Assembly (NCBI GenBank): GCA_963733145.1
Contig: CAVTCJ010000006.1
Coordinates: 186,001 to 250,000, forward strand
Origin: JAHIKV01 sp963733145
GTDB lineage: Bacteria; Planctomycetota; Planctomycetia; Pirellulales; Thermoguttaceae
Length of the DNA stretch: 64,000 bases
Direction of reading: 5' to 3'
This document shows, piece by piece, positions 7,344 through 16,130 of this stretch; the first letter of the stretch is position 1; every line of letters begins with the position of its first letter. The notes below the pieces were generated by a model. It was not told where the DNA came from, did no database searches, and saw nothing but the letters and a program-made list of their open reading frames with translations. Both the position numbers and the translations under genes were made by a program.

Positions 7344-9123
7344 TTACCCGGTAAAGTACAGATACGCCGCCACGATGGCCACCAACACCGCCGCCGAGGC
7401 GATCACGTCGCCGCCGCCCCAACTGTGCCGGCTCCGTAGCCGCTGCTCATCGTTGAGCGTGCCAAACGTCAGGCCGGAGATATGGTCGTAGTTCGGCGGG
7501 CTGGTCAAATAGCTGACCAAAACCATCACGGCCATGCAGACAATCAGGATCAAGATGCTGTAGTACTGGAAGAAGATGTTGTTGACGATCCAGAGCAGCG
7601 AGCCTTCCGGGTAGCCGATCGGTTTTTGGGCGGCGTCGAGGCCGAACCAGGCGAGTTTAACGGGCGTATCGACGGCCAGCCGGAACAGCCCCAGCAGGAA
7701 CCCGACGATCAGCGCCGCCAGGCAGCCCTTGGCGTTGAGCCGCTTCCAGAAGACGCCCAGGAAGAAGACCACGAAGATCGGCGGGGCCAGATAGGCCTGG
7801 ACGCCTTGCAGGTAGTCGTAGAGCCCGCGCCCGCCGCGGATGACGGGGATCCAGGCCAGGCCGATCAGCACCATCGCCGCCGTGGCGAATCGGCCGATCC
7901 AGACCAGCCGGTGCTGCGAAGTGCCGGGCCGCAGCCGGCCGTAGAAGTCCATCGTGAACAGCGTGGCGGAGGCGTTGAACACGCCGGCCAGCGAACTCAT
8001 CAGGGCGGCCAGCAGCCCGGCCACGACGATGCCGCGCACGCCCGCCGGCAAGCACGGTGGCCACCAGCAGGGGAAAGGCCGCCTGGGCCTCGTCGCGGAT
8101 GATGTGTCCCTGGGCGTCGATCATCGCGTTGTGAAGGGCCGGGATCTTGCCGCTGTTCGCCAGGGCAAAGCAGATCATGCCGGGGATGATGAAGATGAAC
8201 ACCGGCAGCAGCTTCAACAAGGCGGCGAAGATCGAGCCGCGGCGGGCCTGCGGTCTCGTTCGGAGCGCCCAGGGCCCGCTGCACGATGTACTGGTCGGTG
8301 CACCAGTACCACAGTCCCGATGATCGGGGCGCAGAACAACATGCCCAGCCAGGGGTAGTTGTCGTTGAAGTACCAGGCCATGCGGCCTGATTCCTTGACC
8401 GGCGCCCAGGTGCCCTCGACGCCCGTGCGGCACCAGCGGCTTCCAGAGGTTGAACATCTCGGAGCCGCAGATCGCCCGCAGTTCGCGACCAGCCGCCGAG
8501 GGCCTGCAGCCCGAAGATGGTCACCAGCACCGAGCCGATGATCAGGATCAGCGGTTTGCAGGGCCTCGGTGTAGGCCACGGCCCGCAGCCCGCCGAGCAT
8601 GGTGTACAGCCCCGGTGAGCACGATCACCAGGATCGAGCCGATCCAGAAGCTGTCCAGCGGTGCCGAAGTGCAGCTCGGGCAGGAGGACGCGCGAAGACG
8701 ATGCCGCCGGCGAAGATGCCCACCGCGATCTTCGTCAGCACGTAGGCCACCAGCGAGATCAGCGAGAGGACCCAGCGGGTGGCGGGGCTGAAACGCCGTT
8801 CGAGGAACTCGGGCATGGTGAAGACCCGCGACCGCATGTAGAACGGCACCATCACCCAGCCCAAGCACCAGCAGGCACCAGGCGTGCAGTTCGTAGTGGG
8901 CCATGGCCACGCCGTCGGTGGCGCCGGAGCCGGCCAGCCCGACGAGGTGCTCCGAGCCGATGTTCGAGGCGAAGATCGAGGCCCCGACGATGAACCAGCC
9001 CAGGTTTCGCCCGGCGAGGAAGTAGTCGTCCGCGGTGTCGCGCCCTTTGCGGACGCAGTACCAAGTGAGCCCCAGCAAGGCCAGGAAATACAGGCCGATC
9101 ATCCCCCAGTCCAAACCCGTCAT
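7344..9123 (-). CDS. Sodium/solute symporter (SGLT/SLC5 type), ten frameshifts
   Basis: A multi-pass membrane transporter that would drive uptake of a sugar or similar solute with sodium. Reading across frames gives an SGLT-like protein: ADDYFLAGRNLGWFIVGAS and NIGSEHLVGLAGSGA near the N-terminus, TMPEFLERRF, LYTMLGGLRAVAYTE, the IGLWYWCTDQYIVQRAL segment typical of SGLTs, and NASATLFTMDFY. The frame breaks at about 8050, 8257, 8323, 8431, 8486, 8553, 8614, 8660, 8693 and 8865. Every one is repaired by deleting a single base, after which the 1780-base span becomes exactly 590 codons. The ends (7344-8045 and 8870-9123) are clean. Substrate cannot be told from the sequence. Confidence 0.85.
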
Positions 9124-9180
9124 CGGACATGCTCCCTATGCAAGCGAGAAATCAATTCAGTTAATGGGATTGGTCTTTGG

Positions 9181-9267
9181 ACTTAGGTCTTTGGTCTTAG
9201 GGCTCGGATATCGATCCGACATCGACATTTACGGCTAAGACCCAAGCCCTAAGACCGAAGACCTAAG
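9181..9267. repeat. Palindromic element with arms CTTAGGTCTTTGGTCTTAGG
   Basis: Left arm CTTAGGTCTTTGGTCTTAGG followed by GCT, and right arm AGCCCTAAGACCGAAGACCT followed by AAG, around a central palindrome GGATATCGATCC. Together with the next element it fills most of the gap 9124-9515; the remaining bases before 9516 should hold the pyrB promoter, which I cannot pinpoint. Confidence 0.85.
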
Positions 9268-9295
9268 TATCCGTCCGAAAACAGCTTCGTTATAT

Positions 9296-9355
9296 GTAGG
9301 ACAGCCGCCCCCGGCTGTCTGGGGCAATTCGCACAGCCGAGGGCGGCTGTGCTAC
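9296..9355. repeat. Palindromic element, CAGCCG family (copy 1)
   Basis: Inverted repeat GTAGGACAGCCGCCCCCGGC ... GCCGAGGGCGGCTGTGCTAC. A second member is at 41034-41099. Confidence 0.85.
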
Positions 9356-9515
9356 ACATTATTTTTGGCCGACAACTAAGCACCGCAGTCTACCAAAAGC
9401 GGCCCGCCAAGTTAATGGGGAGCGGGTTATACTCGCTTCCCCACCGGGTTGCCGACCACGGCCCCGCTCTCTACAATAAAGCCGTTGCAAACCGCTTTCC
9501 AACCAGGAGTGTTAC

Positions 9516-10472
9516 ATGTCTACCGCGACGGTCGATCCGGGGCCGGTCCCAAGCTGCTGGCAGCGCCGGCACCTGCTGGGAATCGAAGAGCTTTCGGCCG
9601 AGGAGATTACCCTGATCCTCGACAAGGCCGAGGTCTTTCGCCGGGCGATGGACGCCGGCCAGCGGCGGTGTTCGCTGCTCACCGGGCGGACCTGCGTGAA
9701 CCTGTTCTTCGAGGATTCGACCCGCACGCGGAACAGCTTTTCGCTGGCCGCGCGGCGCTTGGGGGCCGAGGCCCTCGATTTCTCCGCCTCGACCAGCAGC
9801 CTGTCGAAGGGCGAGACCGTGGTCGATACGGCCAAGAACATCGAGGCGATGGGCATCGACGCCGTGGTGGTCCGGCATCGCACGCCGGGCACGCCCGGGC
9901 TGCTGGCCAATCATCTCCGCTGCTCGGTAATCAACGCCGGCGACGGCCCGCACGAGCATCCCACCCAGGGGCTGCTGGACATGCTGACCATTCGCCAGCG
10001 GAAGGGGCGGCTCGAAGGGCTCACCGTGGCCCTGATCGGCGACATCGCCCACAGCCGTACCGCTCGGTCGAACATCTGGGGGCTGAAAAAACTGGGCGCG
10101 AAGATCATCGTCTGCGGCCCCTCGACCCTCGTCTCGCCGCGCTGGGCCGAGTTGGGCGTCGAATACTCGTACAGCCTGGACGACATCCTGCCCCGGGTGG
10201 ACGTGTTGAACCTGCTGCGGATTCAGTTCGAGCGGCAGACCACCCGGCCGTTCCCCTCGGTGCGGGAATACGCCCATCTCTACGCCATGAACCGCGAGCG
10301 GCTGGCCCGGGCCAAGCCGGACGTGCTGATCATCGCCCCGGGCCCGATCAACCGCGGCGTCGAGATCACCGCCGACGTGGCCGACGGCCCGCAATCGGCG
10401 ATCCTCGATCAAGTGACCAACGGTGTGGCCGTGCGGATGGCGGTGCTGTGGCTGATTCTGGGACAGAGGTGA
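9516..10472 (+). CDS. pyrB: Aspartate carbamoyltransferase catalytic subunit
   Basis: Catalyses carbamoyl phosphate plus aspartate to carbamoylaspartate, an early step of pyrimidine synthesis. The carbamoyl-phosphate loop FFEDSTRTRNSFSLA, the SSLSKGET loop, the VVRHRTPG segment and the HEHPTQGLLDMLTI signature are all present. The 318 residues match the family. An AGGAG lies about nine bases before the ATG. It is not followed by dihydroorotase or a regulatory subunit; the next genes form an exporter operon. Confidence 0.95.
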   Translation: MSTATVDPGPVPSCWQRRHLLGIEELSAEEITLILDKAEVFRRAMDAGQRRCSLLTGRTCVNLFFEDSTRTRNSFSLAARRLGAEALDFSASTSSLSKGETVVDTAKNIEAMGIDAVVVRHRTPGTPGLLANHLRCSVINAGDGPHEHPTQGLLDMLTIRQRKGRLEGLTVALIGDIAHSRTARSNIWGLKKLGAKIIVCGPSTLVSPRWAELGVEYSYSLDDILPRVDVLNLLRIQFERQTTRPFPSVREYAHLYAMNRERLARAKPDVLIIAPGPINRGVEITADVADGPQSAILDQVTNGVAVRMAVLWLILGQR

Positions 10473-10493
10473 AGGCGGATTTCGAGCGCAAAC

Positions 10494-10565
10494 GTTTAGC
10501 GGCCGCCGGAACGGCAGCCTGGAATTTCCCGCAACCCAGAGCCGCCGTGCCGGCGGCTGCTAAAC
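10494..10565. repeat. Palindromic element, GTTTAGC-GCCGCCG family (copy 1)
   Basis: Left arm GTTTAGCGGCCGCCGGAACG and right arm GCCGTGCCGGCGGCTGCTAA ending AAC, about 30 bp apart. Other members are at 26829-26895 and 39088-39153. Confidence 0.85.
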
Positions 10566-10619
10566 GGAAGGCAATCCACCCCGTGGCTCCACTCCGGTGA
10601 TTCTGGTATATTCATTGAT

Positions 10620-11831
10620 GTGAGCACGCAAGAAGAACCCCTATCCCCGATCCCCCATCTGGCCGTTCCACCGCCGGAAAACGGCGACGACGATCTGAGC
10701 CAGCGGGTGGAATCACTGCGCCTGCCGCAGCACGTCGGCGCCGGTGGATCGGGCGGCGGACGGCTGAGTTGGGTGCTCTGCCTGCTGCTGGCCGGCAGCA
10801 CCGCCGCGCTGGGCTATTTGCTGTACATCGAGCGGACCAAGCCGGGCCGGGCAGCGGAAGAGACCGAACGGGCGGCAAAGAACTCAGCGGCCGCTCCGCC
10901 CGCGCGGGAATCGGCCGATGCGACGGCCTCGTCGGGCAACGTCGTGCTGGAGGCGAAAGGGCACATCATCCCCGCCCATCAGATCCTCGTCAGCCCCAAG
11001 GTTGGCGGCATGGTGGTCAAGATGCGGATCGTCGAATCGGATAAGGTCAAAAAGGGGGACGTGCTCGCCGAACTCGAGGACACCGAATACCGCGCCGACC
11101 GCGATCGGGCCAAGGCCATGCTCGAATCGGCCAAGGAGCAACTCGCCGAGTTGCAGCGGGGCAACCGCCCTGAGGAAATCGAACAGGCCCGGGCCGAACT
11201 GGCCGAATCGCAGGCGCAGCTCGTCCAGCTCGAGGCCGACTTCAAACGCACCGCCGAGCTGGTGGCCAAACGGGTGCAATCGCAAGAAGAATACGACGCG
11301 GCGTTGAGCAGATACAAGGCCATGGAACGCCACGTGCAGCGGCTGAAACTAGCCCTCAGCCTGATGGAGGAAGGACCGCGGATCGAGCGGATCAACATCG
11401 CCAAGGCCGCGGTCGGCCAGGCCGAGGCCGAGTTGGCCAAGGCCCAGTGGCGGCTGGACAACTGCGTCATCCGCGCGCCGGTCTCGGGCACGATCCTCAA
11501 GAAGAACGCCGAGGAGGGCAACCTGGTCAATCCGATCGCCATGCAGGGCAACTTCAGCCTCTGCGAAATGGCCGACCTCTCCGACCTGGAAGTCGATCTG
11601 AAGATATTGGAGCGCGAGATCAGCAAGGTGCATAAAGGCCAGAAATGCAAAATCAGGGCTGACGCCTACCCGAACCGCGTCTACGAGGGCTACGTGTCGC
11701 GGCTGATGCCCACCGCCGACCAGGGCAAGGCCGCCATCCCGGTCCGCGTGAAAGTGATTATCCCCGCCAATGAAGAGGGCGTCTATCTCAAGCCGGAAAT
11801 GGGAGTGCTGGTGTCGTTTTTGAAGGATTAA
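10620..11831 (+). CDS. HlyD/DevB-type membrane fusion protein
   Basis: Periplasmic adaptor that links an inner-membrane ABC exporter to an outer channel. After a hydrophilic N-terminus there is one membrane anchor (about residues 45-65, LSWVLCLLLAGSTAALGYLL). Then come a biotinyl-lipoyl-like strand set (AKGHIIPAHQILVSPKVGG), a long alpha-helical hairpin rich in Glu/Ala/Lys and Gln, and the second lipoyl half VIRAPVSGTILKKN. The GTG start at 10620 is the first in-frame start. It heads an operon with the ABC ATPase and two permeases downstream, so it probably serves that pump. Confidence 0.85.
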   Translation: MSTQEEPLSPIPHLAVPPPENGDDDLSQRVESLRLPQHVGAGGSGGGRLSWVLCLLLAGSTAALGYLLYIERTKPGRAAEETERAAKNSAAAPPARESADATASSGNVVLEAKGHIIPAHQILVSPKVGGMVVKMRIVESDKVKKGDVLAELEDTEYRADRDRAKAMLESAKEQLAELQRGNRPEEIEQARAELAESQAQLVQLEADFKRTAELVAKRVQSQEEYDAALSRYKAMERHVQRLKLALSLMEEGPRIERINIAKAAVGQAEAELAKAQWRLDNCVIRAPVSGTILKKNAEEGNLVNPIAMQGNFSLCEMADLSDLEVDLKILEREISKVHKGQKCKIRADAYPNRVYEGYVSRLMPTADQGKAAIPVRVKVIIPANEEGVYLKPEMGVLVSFLKD

Positions 11832-11861
11832 ATTGCGCGGCGCGATTCCGGAATATATCGC

Positions 11862-11942
11862 GTTTAGCCCCGGCGTCCACGCCGGGTGGGCTCCGCGAAG
11901 AAACCGGCCATCAGCTTCCCGGCGTGGACGCCGGGGCTAAAC
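11862..11942. repeat. Palindromic element, GTTTAGCCCCGGCGT family (copy 1)
   Basis: Arms GTTTAGCCCCGGCGTCCACG and CGTGGACGCCGGGGCTAAAC, each extended by CCGGG next to the loop, about 30 bp apart. Full copies are also at 33146-33223 and 52854-52933; half copies at 39449-39473 and 51707-51730. Confidence 0.92.
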
Positions 11943-11981
11943 ATCTCAATTTCCCCAAGCCCGCAGCACGGCTTTACATCG

Positions 11982-12695
11982 ATGGTTCAAAATACTCAAA
12001 ACGGCTCGATCGTCAGCGTCCGCGGAGTACACAAGTATTTTCGCCGCGGGAACGAGCGGCTGGACGTGCTCAACGGCGTCACGCTGGACGTTCCCGAGGG
12101 CGAGTTCCTCGGCCTGATGGGCCCCAGCGGTTCCGGCAAAACGACGCTGCTGAATCTCATCGCCGGACTGGATAAGCCCAGCCAGGGCGAGGTCCGCGTC
12201 GGCGGCCGGGTGATCTCCGCGATGTCCGAGGGCGAGCTGGCCGGATGGCGCACCCGGCACGTCGGCTTCATCTTCCAGTTCTACCACCTGCTGCCGGTCC
12301 TGAACGCCTACGAGAACGTGGAATTGCCGCTGTTGCTGCTCTCGCTCTCCGCGGCGCAGCGGAAGAAGCAGGTCACCACCGCGTTGGAACTGGTGGGCCT
12401 GACGGACCGCATGCGGCATCGCCCCGGACAACTCTCCGGCGGCCAGCAGCAGCGGGTGGGTATCGCCCGGGCCATCGTCACCGATCCGACCCTGATCGTC
12501 GCCGACGAGCCGACCGGCGATCTCGACGCCCGTTCCGCCGAGGAAATCCTCGATCTGCTCTGCGAGTTGCGGAAGACGCTGGGCAAAACCATCCTGCTCG
12601 TCACCCACGACCCCCGCGCCGCCGAGCGCACCCACCGGCTGATGCACCTGGATAAAGGACTGCTGGTCGAGCAGAACCACCGCGAATCAAGCTGA
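11982..12695 (+). CDS. ABC exporter ATP-binding protein (LolD/MacB type)
   Basis: The ATPase of the exporter. Walker A GPSGSGKTTLL, signature LSGGQQQRVGIARA, Walker B LIVADEPTGDLD and the H-loop THDPRAAERTH are all intact. The 237-residue size and the EFLGLMGPSG and DRMRHRPGQLSGG segments fit the LolD/MacB/DevA subgroup, whose partners are FtsX-like permeases as here. I chose the ATG at 11982, since the upstream in-frame ATG at 11886 would translate the palindromic element. Confidence 0.92.
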   Translation: MVQNTQNGSIVSVRGVHKYFRRGNERLDVLNGVTLDVPEGEFLGLMGPSGSGKTTLLNLIAGLDKPSQGEVRVGGRVISAMSEGELAGWRTRHVGFIFQFYHLLPVLNAYENVELPLLLLSLSAAQRKKQVTTALELVGLTDRMRHRPGQLSGGQQQRVGIARAIVTDPTLIVADEPTGDLDARSAEEILDLLCELRKTLGKTILLVTHDPRAAERTHRLMHLDKGLLVEQNHRESS

Positions 12696-12699
12696 TCCC

Positions 12700-12727
12700 C
12701 ATGATGTACCTCAAGCTGTTCAAATCC
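12700..12727 (+). pseudogene. Duplicated permease start (remnant)
   Basis: ATGATGTACCTCAAGCTGTT closely resembles the true start of the following permease, ATGATGTACTTCAAGCTGAT at 12859. The copy runs only about nine codons before the palindromic element at 12730. It may mark a lost tandem permease or a duplication caused by the element. Confidence 0.4.
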
Positions 12728-12729
12728 CT

Positions 12730-12843
12730 GGTTCCCATGCTCTGCATGGGGACCCACTGTTCCGACGCTCCGCGTCGGCGGCGCGGGCCCCGGCGAACGC
12801 AGAGCGTTCGGGCACTGCGCTCCCATGCGGAGCATGGGAACGA
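12730..12843. repeat. Palindromic element with arms GTTCCCATGCTCTGCATGGG
   Basis: Left arm GTTCCCATGCTCTGCATGGG and right arm CCCATGCGGAGCATGGGAAC, with further inner complementarity around GACGCTCCGCGTC and AACGCAGAGCGTT. It separates the ATPase from the first permease. Confidence 0.85.
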
Positions 12844-12858
12844 GAAGGGTTGTTGCAC

Positions 12859-14131
12859 ATGATGTACTTCAAGCTGATCTTCCGCAACATCGGCCGCAAC
12901 CGGCTCCGCTCGTTGCTCACCTCGCTGGTGACGATCGTGCTGGTGTGCGTGGTCACCATGGTCTGGTCGATTCTCTGGCTGCTGAGCCTGGTGACGACCG
13001 AGCGGAGCGAGAACTTTCAGGCGATGGTCACCGAGAAGTGGTCCGCGCCCAGCCATTTGCCGATGAGCTACGCCGACGTGATCGCCCGGGCGCCGCCGGA
13101 ACCCCGGCGACGTGAAGCCGCTGGATTCGATGACCTGGCAGTTCTACATCGGCACGCTCGACGCGAAGAACCCCTCGCGGACGAATTCGATGTTCGCCAT
13201 CGCCTGCGAACCGGACAAGATCGCGTCGATGAAGAACGGCAAGTTCACCACGATGATGGAGGGGCTGGACTCGCTCTCGGCCGATCAGCAGAAGCAACTG
13301 CTGGCCGACGTGGCCAAGCTGAAGGCCACGCCGCGGGGGATCATCGTCGGGCAAAACCACCTGAAAATCACCAACAAGCGGATCGGCGAGCGGTTCAAAC
13401 TGACCGGCTTCTCGATGACCAAAGGGCTGGACCTGGAGTTTGAGATCGTCGGCGCGTTTCCGCCCGGCCGATACGACACCCTGGCCGCTTTCGACCGCCA
13501 ATACTTAGTCAACGAGTTGGACGCCTATCCCCGGAGCCACAACGGCCTGAAACATCCGCTGGCCGATCGGAGCTTGAACCTGGTGGTGCTGAGGGTGGCT
13601 GACTCGGCGACGTTCACCCGGCTGGCCTCGCAACTGGAGAAATCGCCGGAGTTGAGCGATCCGGCCGTCCGCTGCGAGACGATGGCCTCGGGCATCGGGT
13701 CGATGCTGGAGATGTTCCACGACTTGATTTGGGGGATGCGGTGGATGCTGGCCCCCGCTTGCCTGGCCACGATCCTGCTGGTGATCGCCAACGCCATCAG
13801 CATCAGCGTCCGCGAACGGCGGCAGGAGTTGGCCGTATTGAAGGTGCTCGGCTTTCGGCCCTATCAGATATTGATCCTGGTGCTGGGCGAATCGGTCCTG
13901 CTGGGCGCCGCGGCGGGCCTGCTCGGCGCCGCGCTCACCTATGGCCTAATCAACTGGGGCTTGGGCGGCATCGCCTTTCCCATCGGTTTCTTCGATCGGT
14001 TCATGATTCCGCCCGACGCCTTCTGGTGGGGGCCGGCCGTGGGCGGATTGGCCGCCCTGCTGGGCAGCTTCTTCCCCGCCTGGAACGCCCGAAACGTCAA
14101 AGTCGCCGAAGTGTTCGCAAAGGTGGCTTAA
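12859..14131 (+). CDS. FtsX/MacB-like ABC permease 1, one frameshift
   Basis: Inner-membrane permease of the exporter. It has one N-terminal membrane helix (about residues 15-45, LLTSLVTIVLVCVVTMVWSI), a periplasmic domain of about 230 residues, and three C-terminal helices around ISISVRERRQELAVLKVLGF, the FtsX signature. The frame breaks at about 13090-13110 (between VIARA and GDVKPLDSMTW); the span is one base over a multiple of three, so a single inserted base explains it. Corrected length is about 423 residues. The start is uncertain between the two adjacent ATG codons at 12859 and 12862. Confidence 0.85.
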
Positions 14132-14160
14132 TGATATAATTCCCAGTGGAAGGAAGACGC

Positions 14161-14415
14161 GTGAAACCTATTCGCCTGACCAAACATGCACGACTGCAAT
14201 GCGTTGAGCGCGGGGCAAGTGAAACCGAAGTCTCGGAGGCCATAAGGTTGGGAACGAGAGAACCGGCCAAGCTCGGCCGGTCTATGTGCCGGTACAATTT
14301 CCATTATGGACTCGAGTGGATGGGACATCAGTATCCCATCAAGCAGGTTGCACCCGTGATTTCAGAATACAAAGACGAAATTGTTGTAATCACCGTATAC
14401 ACATTCTATTTCTAA
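14161..14415 (+). CDS. DUF4258 domain protein
   Basis: An 84-residue protein beginning VKPIRLTKHARLQCVERGAS, with the conserved N-terminal His-Ala-x-x-Gln/Arg-x-x-x-Arg-Gly pattern of DUF4258 and a C-terminal strand IVVITVYTFYF. DUF4258 proteins are small and often form toxin-antitoxin-like pairs with DUF2283 partners, as here. The GTG start at 14161 has a purine-rich GGAAGGAAG ahead of it; an earlier in-frame GTG is at 14146. It interrupts an exporter operon. Confidence 0.75.
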   Translation: MKPIRLTKHARLQCVERGASETEVSEAIRLGTREPAKLGRSMCRYNFHYGLEWMGHQYPIKQVAPVISEYKDEIVVITVYTFYF

Positions 14416-14425
14416 CGAGAATACC

Positions 14426-14644
14426 ATGAAAATCAGTTACGATCCCGAAATCGACGCCTTGTACATTCGCCTCATCGAGGGCGAGCACGAATGTCGGACG
14501 GTGCGGCTGAACGAAGAGATCGCCCTGAACATTGGCCTGGGCGAAAAATTGGTGGGGATCGAAGTCCTCGATGCCAAGCAAGTGTTGGGCAAAGGCGAGT
14601 TGCCTTCGCTCGTATTGGAGAACATGCCCGTGGCCGCCGAGTAA
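14426..14644 (+). CDS. DUF2283 domain protein
   Basis: A 72-residue protein with the hallmark MKISYDPEIDALYIRL and a central IALNIGLGEKLVGIEVLDA. DUF2283 members are compact beta proteins commonly found beside DUF4258 proteins. The gene starts ten bases after the DUF4258 stop. By analogy it would be the antitoxin-like partner, but no activity is visible from the sequence. Confidence 0.85.
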   Translation: MKISYDPEIDALYIRLIEGEHECRTVRLNEEIALNIGLGEKLVGIEVLDAKQVLGKGELPSLVLENMPVAAE

Positions 14645-14671
14645 CGGTGTATCCTCACACGTACGATCGCC

Positions 14672-16006
14672 ATGACACTGACGCTTCTGGTTGCCGTTGC
14701 ATTTATGCTGCTGCTTTGGGGGCTGGGAAAAATCCCGCTGAGCTACAACATGCGCAATCTGACGGTCCGCTGGAAAACGACGCTGCTGACCGCGCTGGCC
14801 TTCACCGCCGTCATCGCCCTGCTGACGGTGATGATGGCCTTTGTCGAAGGCATGAAACGGATGACCGAAGGCTCCGGCCGGCCCGACAACGTGGTCGTGC
14901 TCTCCGACGGCGCGACGGACGAGGGCATCAGCAACCTGCCGATCGGCGAGCTTTCGGAGATCGAGAACCTGCCCGAGGTCGCCCGCGACGCCGACGGCCG
15001 GCCGATCGCCAGCCGCGAGGCCTTCATGGTGGCGATTCAATCGGCGCCGACGCCGCAGGGCGGCCGGCCGAAGCGCCGCTATCTCCAGCTCCGCGGCGTC
15101 GAGACCCCGCGGCTGACGGCCTGGATTCACGACCTGAAGCTGCTGCCCGGCGGAAGCTGGTTCTCCGAGGCGGGCGTGCAGGAAGTGCCCGCCGCGGGCG
15201 GTTCGGACGCGCCGCCCGCCCCGCTGATCCAGGCGGTGCTCGGCCAGGGCGTGGCCCGCGAACTGGGGCACGACCGCACGCCCGAACAACTCGCCGCCGC
15301 CAAAAACCCCGACCGCCTCGACGTCGGCGACACCTTCCCGCTCGGCGACCGGACGTGGATCGTCGTGGGCGTGCTCGACTCGGCCGGCTCGACCTTCAAT
15401 TCCGAAATCTGGGCCAAGCGGTCCCTGGCCGCCGCCATGTTCGGCAAGGAGAACTACACCACGCTGGTGCTTCGCGCCAAGGACGTCCCCACCGCCAAGC
15501 GACTGAAAACGTTTCTCGCCGAGGGCTACGAAAAACTCGCCCTGAACCCCAAAGTGGAACTCGATTTCTACAAGGAACTCTCCGACACCAGCGCCCAGTT
15601 CTCCTACGCCATCGGCTTCCTGGCGATCGTCATGTCGATCGGCGGAATTTTCGGCGTGATGAATACCATGTTCGCCGCCGTCAGCGGCCGGGTGGGCGAC
15701 ATCGGCGTGCTCCGCCTGCTCGGCTTCAACCGCCGGCAAATCCTCGTCTCCTTCCTGCTCGAATCGCTGCTGATCGCCCTGGTCGGCGGACTGCTCGGCT
15801 GTGCGCTCGGCTCGCTCTGCAACGGCTGGACCGCCAGCAGCGTGGTCGGCGGCCACGGCGGCGGAAAGTTCATCGTGCTGCAATTGACCGTGTCGGCCGA
15901 AATTATCGCCGGCGGGCTGTTGTTGAGTCTGTCGATGGGGCTGATCGGCGGCTTCCTGCCGGCCCTGTCGGCCATGCGGCTCAAACCGCTCGACGCACTC
16001 AGGTAA
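14672..16006 (+). CDS. FtsX/MacB-like ABC permease 2
   Basis: Second permease of the exporter, 444 residues, intact. It has an N-terminal helix (after a short leader with KIPLSYNMRNLTVRWKTTLL), a periplasmic domain of about 220 residues, and three C-terminal helices with GVMNTMFAAVSGRVGDIGVL and LLGFNRRQILVSFLLE, both typical of the family. With the HlyD protein, the ATPase and permease 1 it forms a complete two-permease export complex; the substrate is unknown. Confidence 0.88.
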   Translation: MTLTLLVAVAFMLLLWGLGKIPLSYNMRNLTVRWKTTLLTALAFTAVIALLTVMMAFVEGMKRMTEGSGRPDNVVVLSDGATDEGISNLPIGELSEIENLPEVARDADGRPIASREAFMVAIQSAPTPQGGRPKRRYLQLRGVETPRLTAWIHDLKLLPGGSWFSEAGVQEVPAAGGSDAPPAPLIQAVLGQGVARELGHDRTPEQLAAAKNPDRLDVGDTFPLGDRTWIVVGVLDSAGSTFNSEIWAKRSLAAAMFGKENYTTLVLRAKDVPTAKRLKTFLAEGYEKLALNPKVELDFYKELSDTSAQFSYAIGFLAIVMSIGGIFGVMNTMFAAVSGRVGDIGVLRLLGFNRRQILVSFLLESLLIALVGGLLGCALGSLCNGWTASSVVGGHGGGKFIVLQLTVSAEIIAGGLLLSLSMGLIGGFLPALSAMRLKPLDALR

Positions 16007-16130
16007 CGCCGGATACCCGCACTGCCGGCTTCGGTTGTACGCCGTAAGCTGCGCCGGTATAATTGGCGGTTTATTGACTTTATGCTGGCGACCATCAGCG
16101 ATCCCGCCAAACACATTTTTCGAGCACATC

